This document shows, piece after piece, positions 8,956-18,113 of a DNA stretch of 42,072 nt; the first letter of the stretch is position 1, and every line of letters starts with the position of its first letter. The notes under the pieces are model-generated. The model saw only the letters and a program-made list of their open reading frames with translations, searched no databases and was not told where the DNA came from. The stretch is from an uncultured SAR324 cluster bacterium (GTDB taxonomy: Bacteria > SAR324 > NAC60-12). Location: assembly GCA_902575715.1 (NCBI GenBank), contig CACGSI010000007.1, forward strand, positions 1-42,072, read 5' to 3'. The position numbers and the translations under genes were made by a program.

Positions 8956-10539
8956 ATGCTAAAATCAACACTATGGAATAATTTTAAGAAAAATTTTATT
9001 ACCTTACAAGAATTGGGTATTTCAATAGATACATCAAGGATGAATATGCCTAAATCTATAACTCCCGACCAAGTAAAATTATTTAAAAAAGCATTTCAAA
9101 ATATGAAAGAACTGGAAAGCGGTAGTTTAGCAAATCATGATGAAAATGAAATGGTTGGTCATTACTGGCTTCGAGATACCTCAATTACACCCTCATTAGA
9201 AATTCAAAAAAAAATTAAACATTCTATAAAAAAAATTAAACAATTCTCATCAGGAATTCATCAAGGCAAAATAAAACCTCAAAAATTTTCTCATTTCCAA
9301 AATCTATTATTAATTGGAATAGGAGGTTCAATTCTCGGTACACAATTACTACAAAATGCTCTTATTTTAGAAAAAGCAAGTATGCAATTCTATTTTTTAG
9401 ATAATACTGATCCAGACGGAATTGATCTGGTTCTCAAAAAAATAGGAAAAGAGTTAGAGCAAACACTAACAATAATTATTTCAAAATCTGGCAACACTAC
9501 AGAAACTAAGAATGCTATGTATGAAGTTCGCCGATCATATTCAAAATTTGGATTGGATTTCACTAAGCATGCAGTTGCGATATCAAATGAAAATAGTCGA
9601 TTATCGATCCTAGCAAATAGAGAAAAATGGTTAGATTCTTTTCCTGTTTGGAAATGGATAGGAGGACGAACTTCCATTTTTTCTGCAGTGGGATTACTCC
9701 CAGCTTCTTTGTTGGGATTAGATATAAATAAGCTGCTAGATGGAGCAAAAAAAATGGATGAAATAACTAGATTTTCTAAGATAGAGAATAATCCTGCGGC
9801 CTTACTTGCATGGACTTGGTATCACGCAGGAGAAGGTAAGGGTAAAAAAGATATGGTAATACTTCCTTACAAAGACAGGCTCATATTTCTAAGCCGTTAT
9901 CTTCAACAACTGATTATGGAATCATTGGGTAAACAAAACAATGTTGAAGGGACAAAAATTAACCATGGACTCACCGTATATGGAAATAAAGGCTCAACTG
10001 ATCAACATGCTTTATTGCAGCAACTTATGGAAGGTCCTGCAAATTTTTTTGTTACTTTTATAGAAGTAATGAAAGACAGAGAATCTATTAGTATAGAAGT
10101 TGAAAGAGGGGTTACTTCTGGAGATTTCTTGCAGGCTTTTCTAATTGGAACACAAAATATACTTTTTCAAAGAGCCCGTCAGTCTATTTGTATAACTATT
10201 GAGGAAATTAATGAGCAAACTTTAGCTTCTTTGATTGCGCTCTATGAAAGAGCTGTAGGAATTTATGCATTTTTAATTGGTATAAATGCGTATAATCAAC
10301 CGGGAGTAGAAGCTGGTAAAAAATTGACAAAAGATATAATCAAACTTTTGTTAAAAATTCAAAAACATCTTAAAGCTTTTCCCCAAAAAAAATTCACTGC
10401 ATCAGAGCTTTCGGATGAGCTTGGAGTTCAAGAAAATACCGAAACCATATTTCGTCTCCTACTTCGCCTATCAAAAAATGGAAGAGTTAAAAAAATAATC
10501 CACAAAAATGTTTTTTCTTCCCGATTTCAAGCAAACTAA
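8956..10539 (+). CDS. pgi: Glucose-6-phosphate isomerase
   Basis: Interconverts glucose-6-phosphate and fructose-6-phosphate in glycolysis and gluconeogenesis. The 527-residue protein has the first SIS domain with LLIGIGGSILGTQLL, the sugar-phosphate loop ISKSGNTTETKNA, GGRTSIFSAVGLLPASL, the catalytic region with MESLGKQNNVEGTKI, GSTDQHALLQQL and NQPGVEAGKKLTKDI. The final 70 or so residues form a helical, winged-helix-like extension (ASELSDELGVQENTETIFRL); a comparable tail is found in cyanobacterial-type Pgi of about 528 residues. It lies 10 nt after the glycosyltransferase. Confidence 0.95.
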   Translation: MLKSTLWNNFKKNFITLQELGISIDTSRMNMPKSITPDQVKLFKKAFQNMKELESGSLANHDENEMVGHYWLRDTSITPSLEIQKKIKHSIKKIKQFSSGIHQGKIKPQKFSHFQNLLLIGIGGSILGTQLLQNALILEKASMQFYFLDNTDPDGIDLVLKKIGKELEQTLTIIISKSGNTTETKNAMYEVRRSYSKFGLDFTKHAVAISNENSRLSILANREKWLDSFPVWKWIGGRTSIFSAVGLLPASLLGLDINKLLDGAKKMDEITRFSKIENNPAALLAWTWYHAGEGKGKKDMVILPYKDRLIFLSRYLQQLIMESLGKQNNVEGTKINHGLTVYGNKGSTDQHALLQQLMEGPANFFVTFIEVMKDRESISIEVERGVTSGDFLQAFLIGTQNILFQRARQSICITIEEINEQTLASLIALYERAVGIYAFLIGINAYNQPGVEAGKKLTKDIIKLLLKIQKHLKAFPQKKFTASELSDELGVQENTETIFRLLLRLSKNGRVKKIIHKNVFSSRFQAN

Positions 10540-10779
10540 TCACTAGTTTTTATATTAATCAAAATTTAGTATATGATAATTGCGAAATTGATTCGGATTT
10601 TGCATACATTATTTATAATATAAAAAATCAAGTTCTTTTCAATTTTATTTATTATGGAAAAATTTGTCATGAAAACCCCATCCATAAATTGACTGAATCT
10701 TTTAAAACAAGTTAAAATGTATTTCAACAAAAATTTTGTAAAACTGAAATAAATCCACAATTATAAAAATAAGAAGTCG

Positions 10780-12042
10780 TTGGAACAAAAAATTTTAAAA
10801 AACTTATCATTAAAAAAAGTAGAAAAGATTTTACTTTTTGTATTTCTCTTTTTGATTTTTCCTCAACTAGCTTTGTCTTCAAAAGATGAATCTGAAATAC
10901 TCATATTCAGTCTTTCCCCGGAAAGAGTTAAAGATCCTAGAGGAGTCCTCAAAATTCAGATAAGCACCTTTAGCCCAATTCAAAAAATCACCGTAAGTGG
11001 CAAGCCAAAAAAATTCCCAAGCGGTGCTAGCCTTGTTTGGCTTAAAATTCCTTATAAACTAGAACCTGGAATAAATTCTTTCGAAATTTATGTAAAAACA
11101 AAACTAGGAGAAGCAAAGGAAATTATCAGAACAGTATATGAAACTCCAGGATTTCTTAATAAATTAAAACTTGGAGATCCTTTTCAGCTAATAAGCATAC
11201 TCGGGTACGCAAATAATGATAATATTGACAAAGTTGAGGACAATGAATCGAAATCCAGTGCTGTTACCAGCAGTATTCTCTTTGTCCCCTCATATCGCCT
11301 AGATATTTTTGAAGATTCTAGTATATTTTTTAGAGGAGTTTTAATGGCTGATCAGCATCACAACGGTGAGTTTGAATCAAAAGAAGTATTATTCAAACAG
11401 ATAAGTCTTGAGTGGGAAGAGCGTTCTAGCTGGATTGGAGACTTCACCCTTTCTATAGGAACAAACGAAGCTGGAACAAGAGATGTACCAGAATCAACAT
11501 CCCCAAGAGATAGCTTATCTTCTAAACATAAACGTGCTACAAGAGATAACATATATACTATTAAAGCTAAGAAAGATTTAAGCAAAGGTACATCTTGGAA
11601 CTGGCAAATAGACCGTAAGAAAAAATCCGCTGAGGGATCTAATGATGATAGTGGTTTTTCGACAACATTAAACATTGGTTACATAACACCACTTTTTGGA
11701 GTAAAAACAACTTTTGGAGGAACTTTTGAGGATACTAATTTAAAGGGCACCTATAAAGATACATCTGCATATAAAACTAAACTAAAAGTTGATTATCCTA
11801 TCACTCCACTTTCTCTAGGTATACAATATGATTTTTCTGAAACAGAGGATAAAGAAGCTGACCCTTCATTGGAAGGAAAAACAAAGAATAGAAATCAAGT
11901 TTTTACACTTAGTTTTAATTACCCTGCAACTGCTTGGTGTATTCTAGGACTTACTCAAAAACATGAGAGGCAAAGCTCAAACATAATTGGGAAATCATAT
12001 AAGGTAAATTCTACTCAGCTACAAGCAATACTAATTTATTAA
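10780..12042 (+). CDS. Secreted beta-rich protein, probable outer-membrane barrel
   Basis: I do not recognise a named family. The start is TTG at 10780 after a purine-rich AAGAAG. Residues 1-33 are a signal peptide (KKVEKILLFVFLFLIFPQLALSS). Residues 34-120 look like a small Ig-like beta domain. From about residue 135 on there are alternating polar/hydrophobic stretches rich in Thr, Ser, Lys and Asp, typical of transmembrane beta strands. The last strand ends in a terminal Tyr (QLQAILIY), which fits a BAM recognition signal. It lies immediately upstream of a FecR-domain protein and a surface lipoprotein, suggesting a shared envelope role. Confidence 0.6.
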   Translation: MEQKILKNLSLKKVEKILLFVFLFLIFPQLALSSKDESEILIFSLSPERVKDPRGVLKIQISTFSPIQKITVSGKPKKFPSGASLVWLKIPYKLEPGINSFEIYVKTKLGEAKEIIRTVYETPGFLNKLKLGDPFQLISILGYANNDNIDKVEDNESKSSAVTSSILFVPSYRLDIFEDSSIFFRGVLMADQHHNGEFESKEVLFKQISLEWEERSSWIGDFTLSIGTNEAGTRDVPESTSPRDSLSSKHKRATRDNIYTIKAKKDLSKGTSWNWQIDRKKKSAEGSNDDSGFSTTLNIGYITPLFGVKTTFGGTFEDTNLKGTYKDTSAYKTKLKVDYPITPLSLGIQYDFSETEDKEADPSLEGKTKNRNQVFTLSFNYPATAWCILGLTQKHERQSSNIIGKSYKVNSTQLQAILIY

Positions 12043-12119
12043 GAAAAAAAGAACAACTTGACATACAAAAATAAAAATCAGGATAATTGATTTTAATAGA
12101 AAAACAATCTGTAATTATA

Positions 12120-13865
12120 ATGAAAATACGCAATTTAGTTCTAATTTCACTTTTCATCTTTATAGCTCCTGTTACTCCAATTCAGGCTCAACAAGGTTTA
12201 ATGCTTTTGGAAAAAGGATCTGCCAAAGTAATCGGACCTAAACGTACAATTTTGCTTCGCAAACCGGGAAGTAAAATGGTTCTACAAGCAGATGATCGAG
12301 TGCAAACAGGGAAGGAGTCCTCTGTAAAAATAAAGATAAAGGGTAAACCTGAAATGATTGAATTATCTTCTCGTGCTTTTTTTAGGATGGGTAAAATAAC
12401 TCAACAAACTAGTAGTATCTCTCTTCTTACAGGTAAAGCGCGTTTTAAAATTAAAGGGAAACTCAAAAGGAAATCAAAGAAAAAAAGATTTCAAATTCGG
12501 ACTGTAACGGCTCTCGTAGGAGTCAGAGGAACCGATTTTGTTGTTGGTGCTTCAAATACGGAAACTAGTCTTCTTACAATTTCTGGAAGTGTTTCTGTAG
12601 CCCCGGTTACCATGCCAGATATAGAAATATTAGTACCAGAAAACCAAGCTTCCTCAGTTCAGCAAAACGCAACTCCGACCACACCTGTTAAAGTCGAACC
12701 TAAAATGCGTCAACAAATCCTAAAAGCTGATTCCCCTAAAGCTTTTAGAGGCGTCAAATTTGGTAAAGCTGTAAATCCTGAAGAAGTTCGCAAGCAAAAT
12801 GAAAAAAAGAAAAAGGAAGAAGAAGAAAAACAAAAAAAAGATGATTCGAAACAAAAAGATGAGCCAAAAAAAGGTAAAGGAGGTCCAAAAGATAAAGGGG
12901 GACCCGGAAATGATAAGGGACCTAAACCTGGAGGAGAAGAAGGGGAAGAAGGCCCTGGAAGGGAACAGGGGCCAAGAGGTCCTGGAATGCCGGGAGAGGA
13001 TAATGATGATGAAGATGGTCCGAGAGGCCCTGGAATGCTGGGAGGAGGCCCAGAAGGTGAAGGTCCTACGATGATGGGGCCAGAAGGTGAAGGTCCTATG
13101 ATGATGGGCCCAGAAGGTGAAGGTCCTATGATGATGGAACCAGGAACTGGAGTTAGTGGTACAAGACCGGAGATGTTTGAACCAAATGATTCCGATTTTA
13201 AAGGAGGTGCTGACTTTATGCCTCCTGAAAGTTTTGGCGGTGATGATGACTTTGGAGCAATGTTTGGCGGTGATGAAGACTTCGGAGGGAGTTTCGGAGG
13301 CGAACCTGGTTTCGGAGGGAATTTCGGAGGTGATCCTGGTATTGGAGGCGATTTTGGAGGTAATTTCGGAGGTGATACTGATTTTGGAGGCGATTCTGGC
13401 TTCGAAATGTATTTTGGAGATAAAGAAGGGAATCTTGGGGGAGAAGCTGGCTTCCAAGCTTACTTTGGAGAAGACGAAGGATTAGAAGATAAAGGTGAAT
13501 TTAGCATGGGAGGAGAACCAGGAAGGGAAGGTGAATTTGGCATGGGAGGAGAACCAGGAAGGGAAGGTGAATTTGGCATGGGAGATAGGCCTCCTAACGA
13601 GAATTTTGATATGGGTGGTAGACCTCCAGATGGAAATTTTGATATGGGCGATCCCCGGGGTGATTATGACCCACCAGATGGATATGAGCCTCCAAGTGGT
13701 TATGAACCTCCAGGTGGTTATGGAGGTTTTGACCCTGGAGGAGGATATGACTTTGATTACCAAAACATTTTGGATGATACTGGAGATATATTCGATGATA
13801 TTCATGATACAATGAATGATATTGAGTCAACTCGCCGTGTAATTATTGAAATAAATTATGACTGA
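12120..13865 (+). CDS. FecR-domain secreted protein with Gly/Pro/Asp-rich repeat tail
   Basis: ATG at 12120 gives a clean signal peptide (MKIRNLVLISLFIFIAPVTP, cleavage probably after IQA). A TTG at 12087 would bury it under 11 extra residues. Residues about 25-175 are a FecR-type beta domain with DDRVQTGKESSVKIKI, a lysine-rich connector and the hallmark TVTALVGVRGTDFVV. A Lys/Glu coiled or charged stretch (about 230-260) leads into some 300 residues of low complexity: a 10-residue GPEGEGPMMM repeat, FGG-rich acidic repeats, a 12-residue GEFGMGGEPGRE repeat and PPxGYEPP repeats. FecR domains outside iron signalling often act as periplasmic or surface binding modules. The function is unknown. 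Confidence 0.75.
   Translation: MKIRNLVLISLFIFIAPVTPIQAQQGLMLLEKGSAKVIGPKRTILLRKPGSKMVLQADDRVQTGKESSVKIKIKGKPEMIELSSRAFFRMGKITQQTSSISLLTGKARFKIKGKLKRKSKKKRFQIRTVTALVGVRGTDFVVGASNTETSLLTISGSVSVAPVTMPDIEILVPENQASSVQQNATPTTPVKVEPKMRQQILKADSPKAFRGVKFGKAVNPEEVRKQNEKKKKEEEEKQKKDDSKQKDEPKKGKGGPKDKGGPGNDKGPKPGGEEGEEGPGREQGPRGPGMPGEDNDDEDGPRGPGMLGGGPEGEGPTMMGPEGEGPMMMGPEGEGPMMMEPGTGVSGTRPEMFEPNDSDFKGGADFMPPESFGGDDDFGAMFGGDEDFGGSFGGEPGFGGNFGGDPGIGGDFGGNFGGDTDFGGDSGFEMYFGDKEGNLGGEAGFQAYFGEDEGLEDKGEFSMGGEPGREGEFGMGGEPGREGEFGMGDRPPNENFDMGGRPPDGNFDMGDPRGDYDPPDGYEPPSGYEPPGGYGGFDPGGGYDFDYQNILDDTGDIFDDIHDTMNDIESTRRVIIEINYD
13051..13140 (+). repeat. Tandem 30-bp coding repeat (three units)
   Basis: Three near-identical 30-bp units begin at 13051, 13081 and 13111 (CAGAAGGTGAAGGTCCTA then GATGATG...), encoding GPEGEGPMMM-type decapeptides inside the FecR-domain protein. 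Near-identity at the DNA level suggests recent slippage expansion, in frame. Confidence 0.9.
13495..13584 (+). repeat. Tandem 36-bp coding repeat (2.5 units)
   Basis: Units start at 13495, 13531 and 13567, 36 bp apart, and encode GEFxMGGEPGRE dodecapeptides in the FecR-domain protein tail. The second copy differs from the first by very few bases and the third is partial. Confidence 0.85.
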
Positions 13866-13886
13866 TAATAATGACAAAAAAATTTA

Positions 13887-15218
13887 ATGTTAAAATTTTA
13901 TATAAATTTATTTTTATCACTATATTTTCTTATAGGTTGTGGAGATTTAGACCCTGAGATTCAGGATAAGAGGACTGTTGTCCTAAAAATGGACTTTCAA
14001 AAAAGATCTTCTTCTAGAAACAGCGCAAATATTTCATCTTCTGAATTAAGTCAGTACAATACTCACCTTATAGTTGCTGTCCCCTCATCAGAACAATTGA
14101 ATAGTAACTATTTAAGTTATTACTACAGCTCTTTCTACGCAGATCTCATGAATCCCCAAGACAGAAGGGTGAGCATGGAAATTCCTATGAATACAGATGT
14201 TAAAATTTTTGCATTTCTTTTCCGGGGTAACTACAGTTTTAATGATATGTATTTATATCGTGAAGTTGGTGCTTACGGTCAATCAGGAAGTTTTCGTATA
14301 AATAATCAGACAAATAACATAAGTCTGGGCATCACTTTACAGTCTGCGGGGAGCTCCTCAAGCTCAGGTACAAATACATTTTCGATCGAAGAGGTTACCC
14401 CAATAGGAAGTTCAAACGACCCTACTCCAAACTATACTTTTGCGTCTACCATTGCTGGCACTATCACATTTGGTGGATCATGCTCTTCATCTACAACAAG
14501 CGCAATAGTTGGAAACAATACAATCACCTTAAACACTCTAAGTAACGGAAATTTTTCTAACTGTACCATAAAAGTGACGGACTCTTCAGGTAATGAAAGT
14601 AATACACTTACAATAACTACATTTACAATAAATGCACTTACTGATATCGATGGTAATACTTACAATACTGTATTAATTGGTACTCAGAATTGGATGGCTG
14701 AAAACTTAAAAGTGACAAAATATAGGGATGGTAGTAATATAACTTTCCACATAAATACAGGCTCTGGTCCTGCTTGGAGTAGTCTTAATAGCGGTGCATT
14801 CAAATTTTATAATACCATATCAAACATAGACATTTATGGATTGCTTTACAACTGGTACGCAGTGGATGATAGCAGAGGAATTTGTCCAGAAGGCTGGCAC
14901 GTTCCTTCTCGAGTAGAATTTGAAACATTAAGTTCGTACCTTGGAGGAGACTCAGTCGCCGGAGCTAAGTTGAAAGAAGCAGGCACTGCTCATTGGAGTT
15001 CCACAGGAGGAACTAATGAATCTGGATTTACAGCACTTCCTGCAGGTTCTATATTATATAGTAGCGGTGGTTATCAATATCTTGGAAATAAAAGCTACTT
15101 TTGGTCATCAGAATCCTCCGGAACTAACATGCGTATCCTTGACGTCACTAGTAATGCTTTCAATTCAGTAACGTACGTTAAAACAATGGGTTTTAGTATT
15201 CGTTGTTTAGAAGATTAG
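13887..15218 (+). CDS. FISUMP-domain outer-membrane lipoprotein
   Basis: The N-terminus is a lipoprotein signal (MLKFYINLFLSLYFLIGCG, lipobox LIGC with Cys18). Residues about 30-150 are Ser/Tyr/Asn-rich with no recognised motif. Residues about 165-250 look like an Ig-like repeat (TPNYTFASTIAGTITFGGSC and TIKVTDSSGN). The C-terminal 190 residues match the FISUMP (Fibrobacter succinogenes major paralogous) domain: DIDGNTYNTVLIGTQNWMAE, YNWYAV, GWHVPSRVEFETL, GFTALPAGS and FWSSES. FISUMP proteins are typically surface or secreted; no catalytic role is established. It follows the FecR-domain gene by 21 nt, so co-transcription is likely. Confidence 0.85.
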   Translation: MLKFYINLFLSLYFLIGCGDLDPEIQDKRTVVLKMDFQKRSSSRNSANISSSELSQYNTHLIVAVPSSEQLNSNYLSYYYSSFYADLMNPQDRRVSMEIPMNTDVKIFAFLFRGNYSFNDMYLYREVGAYGQSGSFRINNQTNNISLGITLQSAGSSSSSGTNTFSIEEVTPIGSSNDPTPNYTFASTIAGTITFGGSCSSSTTSAIVGNNTITLNTLSNGNFSNCTIKVTDSSGNESNTLTITTFTINALTDIDGNTYNTVLIGTQNWMAENLKVTKYRDGSNITFHINTGSGPAWSSLNSGAFKFYNTISNIDIYGLLYNWYAVDDSRGICPEGWHVPSRVEFETLSSYLGGDSVAGAKLKEAGTAHWSSTGGTNESGFTALPAGSILYSSGGYQYLGNKSYFWSSESSGTNMRILDVTSNAFNSVTYVKTMGFSIRCLED

Positions 15219-15260
15219 TTTAATTGATTACCACACAATTTATAGATTTTTTTGTACAAT

Positions 15261-16523
15261 TCAAGCATGAACCACTGGTAATTCATTCCAACATGTAGTG
15301 AAAGAAGGACTTCGAAATTTACTTCTAGCTTTCCAATCTGAACTTCCAATAGAAGACGCTAATGTCAGAGTGTACCGACCAAACTTTGTGTTAATCTTTT
15401 CTACCAATCCCATAAGCTCAGATAACTTCTGATTGTTCGATTCGATTTCAAAAAGTGACATTGGGTAATTTTTTAATGAAGCAAGGTCATCGAAAAGTAT
15501 ACCAACTTTGTGATACTGAAAACCAGGCTTGAATATACGTTCCAGAAGAAGTTGAGACATGCCGTTAAGTTTAGTTAGATCATCGGTTGCTTCAATCTCT
15601 GAAGATGCAGAAACACTACGTTGCGCAGACCTTTTACAGAAACTATTTGTTGACAAATATACAGTAATGGCTGACGTCTTTTTCTTATATTTCCATAGAC
15701 GTGCTACTGCATTTTGTACAAAATGAGCCAGTGCAGGACGTATGTCTTCTAATTCCTTCAGAGATTTACCAAATGCACGACCACACATAAGAGATTTTCT
15801 TAATTCTTTCTGATAATCCAAGTTAAGACAGCTTTCACCGCGCAATTCTAGAACAGTACGCATCAGAACCACGGAGAATTGCCTTTTAATCCAAAAAGGA
15901 TCGGAATCTCTAAGATGTCTCCCATTATGAATACCGAATCTAGTTAATTTTTTGCTGATCTTTGTGCCAACACCCCAAATATCTTCTGTCCCCATTTTTT
16001 CTAGTATATTGCCAAAACTTTCATACTCAGTTCCGATACAAACACCCTCTAATTCGTTAATTTTCTTTGCAAGTCGATTCGCAACCTTGGCAAGTGTCTT
16101 TGTTTGTGCAACCCCAATTGAAACTTGAATACCTGTATGACGTTGCACTCTTTTGCGTACAAAATGACAAACTTCAAAAATTCTCTTACGTGATAAACCG
16201 GAAAGATCTGCAAAAGCCTCATCGATGCTATATCTCTCAACATTGGGTAAAAGTGATTCCAACGTCTCCATAACTCGACTACTCATATCACCGTAAAGAG
16301 CATAATTTGAAGAACGGATCTGTAATTTGTTGTTCTTTACAAATTTACGGATACTCCTAGTAACAACTCCCATTTCAATTCCGAGTTTCTTAGCTTCACT
16401 TGAACGGGCAATAACGTTTCCATCATTGTTGGAAAGTACGACCAGTGGTTTACCTATCAATTGTGGCTGAAAGATCTGTTCGCATGATGCATAGAAATTG
16501 TTACAATCAATAAGAGCAATCAT
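15261..16523 (-). CDS. umuC: DNA polymerase V catalytic subunit UmuC (Y family)
   Basis: UmuC with processed UmuD forms the error-prone translesion polymerase Pol V. The start at 16523 gives MIALIDCNNFYASCEQ, the Y-family N-terminus with Asp6. An upstream in-frame ATG at 16556 would add 11 residues. Catalytic acids are visible in IDEAFADLSG near residue 100, and LSNNDGNVIARSSEAKKLGI near 40 is typical. The C-terminus ends CWNELPVV, as in UmuC. Its ATG overlaps the umuD stop (ATGA, 16523-16520), which fixes the start and implies coupled translation. It converges with the FISUMP lipoprotein gene. Confidence 0.96.
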   Translation of the reverse strand: MIALIDCNNFYASCEQIFQPQLIGKPLVVLSNNDGNVIARSSEAKKLGIEMGVVTRSIRKFVKNNKLQIRSSNYALYGDMSSRVMETLESLLPNVERYSIDEAFADLSGLSRKRIFEVCHFVRKRVQRHTGIQVSIGVAQTKTLAKVANRLAKKINELEGVCIGTEYESFGNILEKMGTEDIWGVGTKISKKLTRFGIHNGRHLRDSDPFWIKRQFSVVLMRTVLELRGESCLNLDYQKELRKSLMCGRAFGKSLKELEDIRPALAHFVQNAVARLWKYKKKTSAITVYLSTNSFCKRSAQRSVSASSEIEATDDLTKLNGMSQLLLERIFKPGFQYHKVGILFDDLASLKNYPMSLFEIESNNQKLSELMGLVEKINTKFGRYTLTLASSIGSSDWKARSKFRSPSFTTCWNELPVVHA

Positions 16524-16987
16524 AGTTTTTTTAAAGTCCAGCAAACAACTCCCCAAACAGAAAAATCCGTTTCAGGAGTAATCTTAATTGAGGGATATGC
16601 AGCATTTTCAGCTTCGAGTACGACAGACTCATTTTGTTTTGTAAAACGCTTAATTGTGAATTCAGAATCAATCACCGCAACTACAATCCTATTTTCCCAT
16701 TTCTCTATACTGCGATCCACGACTAGAATATCTCCATCATTAATTCCTACATCCTTCATTGATTCCCCGGCTACACGCACAAAGAAAGTGGCGCTCGGAT
16801 TTTCAATCACCAATGAATTTAAATCCAGTCTTTGCTCCATATGATCCTCTGCAGGAGATGGGAATCCCGCCTGAATTTTAGTATCAAAAAAAGGAAGTTC
16901 AAGATTTTTGGAAGTGTCTGCAGGCCAAATTTCTTTGACTGATCCGTCTGATTTTAAAGATCCTGATAGAAAATTAGAATTACCCAT
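16520..16987 (-). CDS. umuD: Pol V accessory protein and self-cleaving S24 protease UmuD
   Basis: UmuD is cleaved with help from RecA filaments to UmuD', which joins UmuC. The start ATG at 16987 gives 155 residues; an upstream in-frame ATG at 17014 would give 164. The cleavage site is the Ala40-Gly41 bond in IQAGFPSPAEDHMEQRLDLN, almost identical to the E. coli context. The nucleophile Ser lies in RVAGESMKDVGI and the general-base Lys in EFTIKRF. The N-terminal arm is longer than in E. coli (40 versus 24 residues before the site). A sigma70-like promoter at 17080-17108 lies upstream. Confidence 0.95.
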   Translation of the reverse strand: MGNSNFLSGSLKSDGSVKEIWPADTSKNLELPFFDTKIQAGFPSPAEDHMEQRLDLNSLVIENPSATFFVRVAGESMKDVGINDGDILVVDRSIEKWENRIVVAVIDSEFTIKRFTKQNESVVLEAENAAYPSIKITPETDFSVWGVVCWTLKKL

Positions 16988-17042
16988 AAAAATATAATTC
17001 GAAAAATAAAACACTAAACCAAAGAAAAGTGTTTTTTGAATT

Positions 17043-17072
17043 AGAACAGTATTAATAGTTCTTTGTAAACAA
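17043..17072. promoter_or_regulatory. Candidate SOS operator palindromes at the umuDC start
   Basis: AGAAC-N10-GTTCT spans 17043-17062 and TTGT-AA-ACAA spans 17063-17072, directly abutting the predicted transcription start of umuDC. umuDC is LexA-controlled in characterised bacteria, so one of these is a reasonable LexA-type operator. LexA motifs vary by phylum and neither matches a consensus I can name with certainty. Confidence 0.35.
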
Positions 17073-17079
17073 GATACAC

Positions 17080-17108
17080 ATTCTATTTTACCAAAGTTTC
17101 AAAGTCAA
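17080..17108 (-). promoter_or_regulatory. Sigma70-type promoter for umuDC
   Basis: On the minus strand TTGACT (17108-17103) and TAGAAT (17085-17080) are separated by exactly 17 nt, close to the sigma70 consensus. Transcription would start near 17073, about 86 nt before the umuD ATG. Two palindromes lie just downstream. Confidence 0.65.
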
Positions 17109-17299
17109 TTTTTGAAAATCAACATTCTTGTAAAGAACAACAATTAATGCTATACCTGTAAGTCCTACAAGACAAAAATAGGGACATTCATGTATAATAA
17201 CCTTATTATCTTCCTATCTTTCATAACCTTAACTCTTCCTGGGAAACAGAAGAATAAAATCTTTAAGAACAAACAACATATTGATTTAAAAATAGATAG

Positions 17300-17980
17300 A
17301 TGAAAAAAATTCTACTTGCTTATCTAATTTTATATCTTTGTCTAAATTTAATATCTTGCACTACAAAAAATAACTCAGGAGAGAATACGCTTTACTTCAG
17401 AGAACATTATGGGGAAATGGGATGGCATACTACAGGCAACGAAGAAAAACACGGTAAATACATAGGAGATATCAAAAAAAATAAACCACATGGTCAAGGT
17501 AAATACACCTATTATAAAAATCCGGAAGACTCTGAATATCAACTCTCACTACTGGTTCCAGGAATGCCCAAAATCATAGTTTTTGTAATAACTATTTGGC
17601 AAATGCTAAATCAAGGCAAAGAAGAAAATCTGCCTGCACAGTATATAGGAAAATGGAATAGAGGTAAAAAACACGGAGAAGGGACATATTTTTTCCCTAA
17701 TGGAGATAAATATGTCGGGAGATGGAAACATGGGAAAAAACATGGAAATGGAATATATTTTTTTTCTAATGGAGACAAATACGAGGGAAATTGGAAGAAG
17801 GGCAAACAACACGGAGAGGGTAAATACTTTTTTCCAAAAGGGGACTACTTTGAGGGAAACTGGAAGAAGGGCAATGTTCATGGGACAGGTATTTATACTT
17901 ACCCAAGTGGAGAGAAATTTTCAGGGGAATGGAAAGAAGGGAAAAAACATCTTCAAGGACCACTTATATTAAACAATTGA
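17300..17980 (+). CDS. MORN-repeat lipoprotein
   Basis: A 226-residue protein with a lipoprotein signal (MKKILLAYLILYLCLNLISC, lipobox LISC). After a header segment (TLYFREHYGEMGWHTTGNEE, about residues 34-53) come MORN repeats of the form KYxGxWKxGKxHGxGxYxFxNG: one near 60-80, an insert of about 35 residues with a hydrophobic stretch, then about five in a row to the end. Bacterial MORN arrays form beta-hairpin ribbons; their roles are mostly undefined. It is paired with a second MORN gene downstream with the same header. The function is unknown. Confidence 0.8.
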   Translation: MKKILLAYLILYLCLNLISCTTKNNSGENTLYFREHYGEMGWHTTGNEEKHGKYIGDIKKNKPHGQGKYTYYKNPEDSEYQLSLLVPGMPKIIVFVITIWQMLNQGKEENLPAQYIGKWNRGKKHGEGTYFFPNGDKYVGRWKHGKKHGNGIYFFSNGDKYEGNWKKGKQHGEGKYFFPKGDYFEGNWKKGNVHGTGIYTYPSGEKFSGEWKEGKKHLQGPLILNN

Positions 17981-18113
17981 CCAAAATATGCATATTATTA
18001 ACTGTTTAAAAAAAATTTTTATTAAACTTAAAATCACATTAATTCTACAATGAAATTAAAAAAGAAAAATAATTAAAAAAACTAACTATTTATTTGAGCT
18101 AAATTAATAATTT

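Noticed and set aside
13051..13140. CRISPR-like array.
   Set aside because: The 30-bp units are directly tandem, in frame, with no unique spacers.
12720..13457. A long antisense frame (245 codons) opposite the FecR-domain gene.
   Set aside because: It mirrors the low-complexity repeats of the sense gene, giving Ser/Thr/Ile/Phe-rich nonsense with no start context. The sense frame has a signal peptide and a recognised domain.
13495..13815. Alternative frames in the repetitive part of the FecR-domain gene.
   Set aside because: Tandem repeats without stops keep several frames open by chance.
14894..14911. A sigma54-like TGGCAC-N5-TT site.
   Set aside because: It lies inside the FISUMP coding sequence (GWHVP motif) and lacks the full -12 element.
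17700..17972. Overlapping frames within the MORN genes, both strands.
   Set aside because: They arise from the periodic MORN coding sequence and have no independent features.
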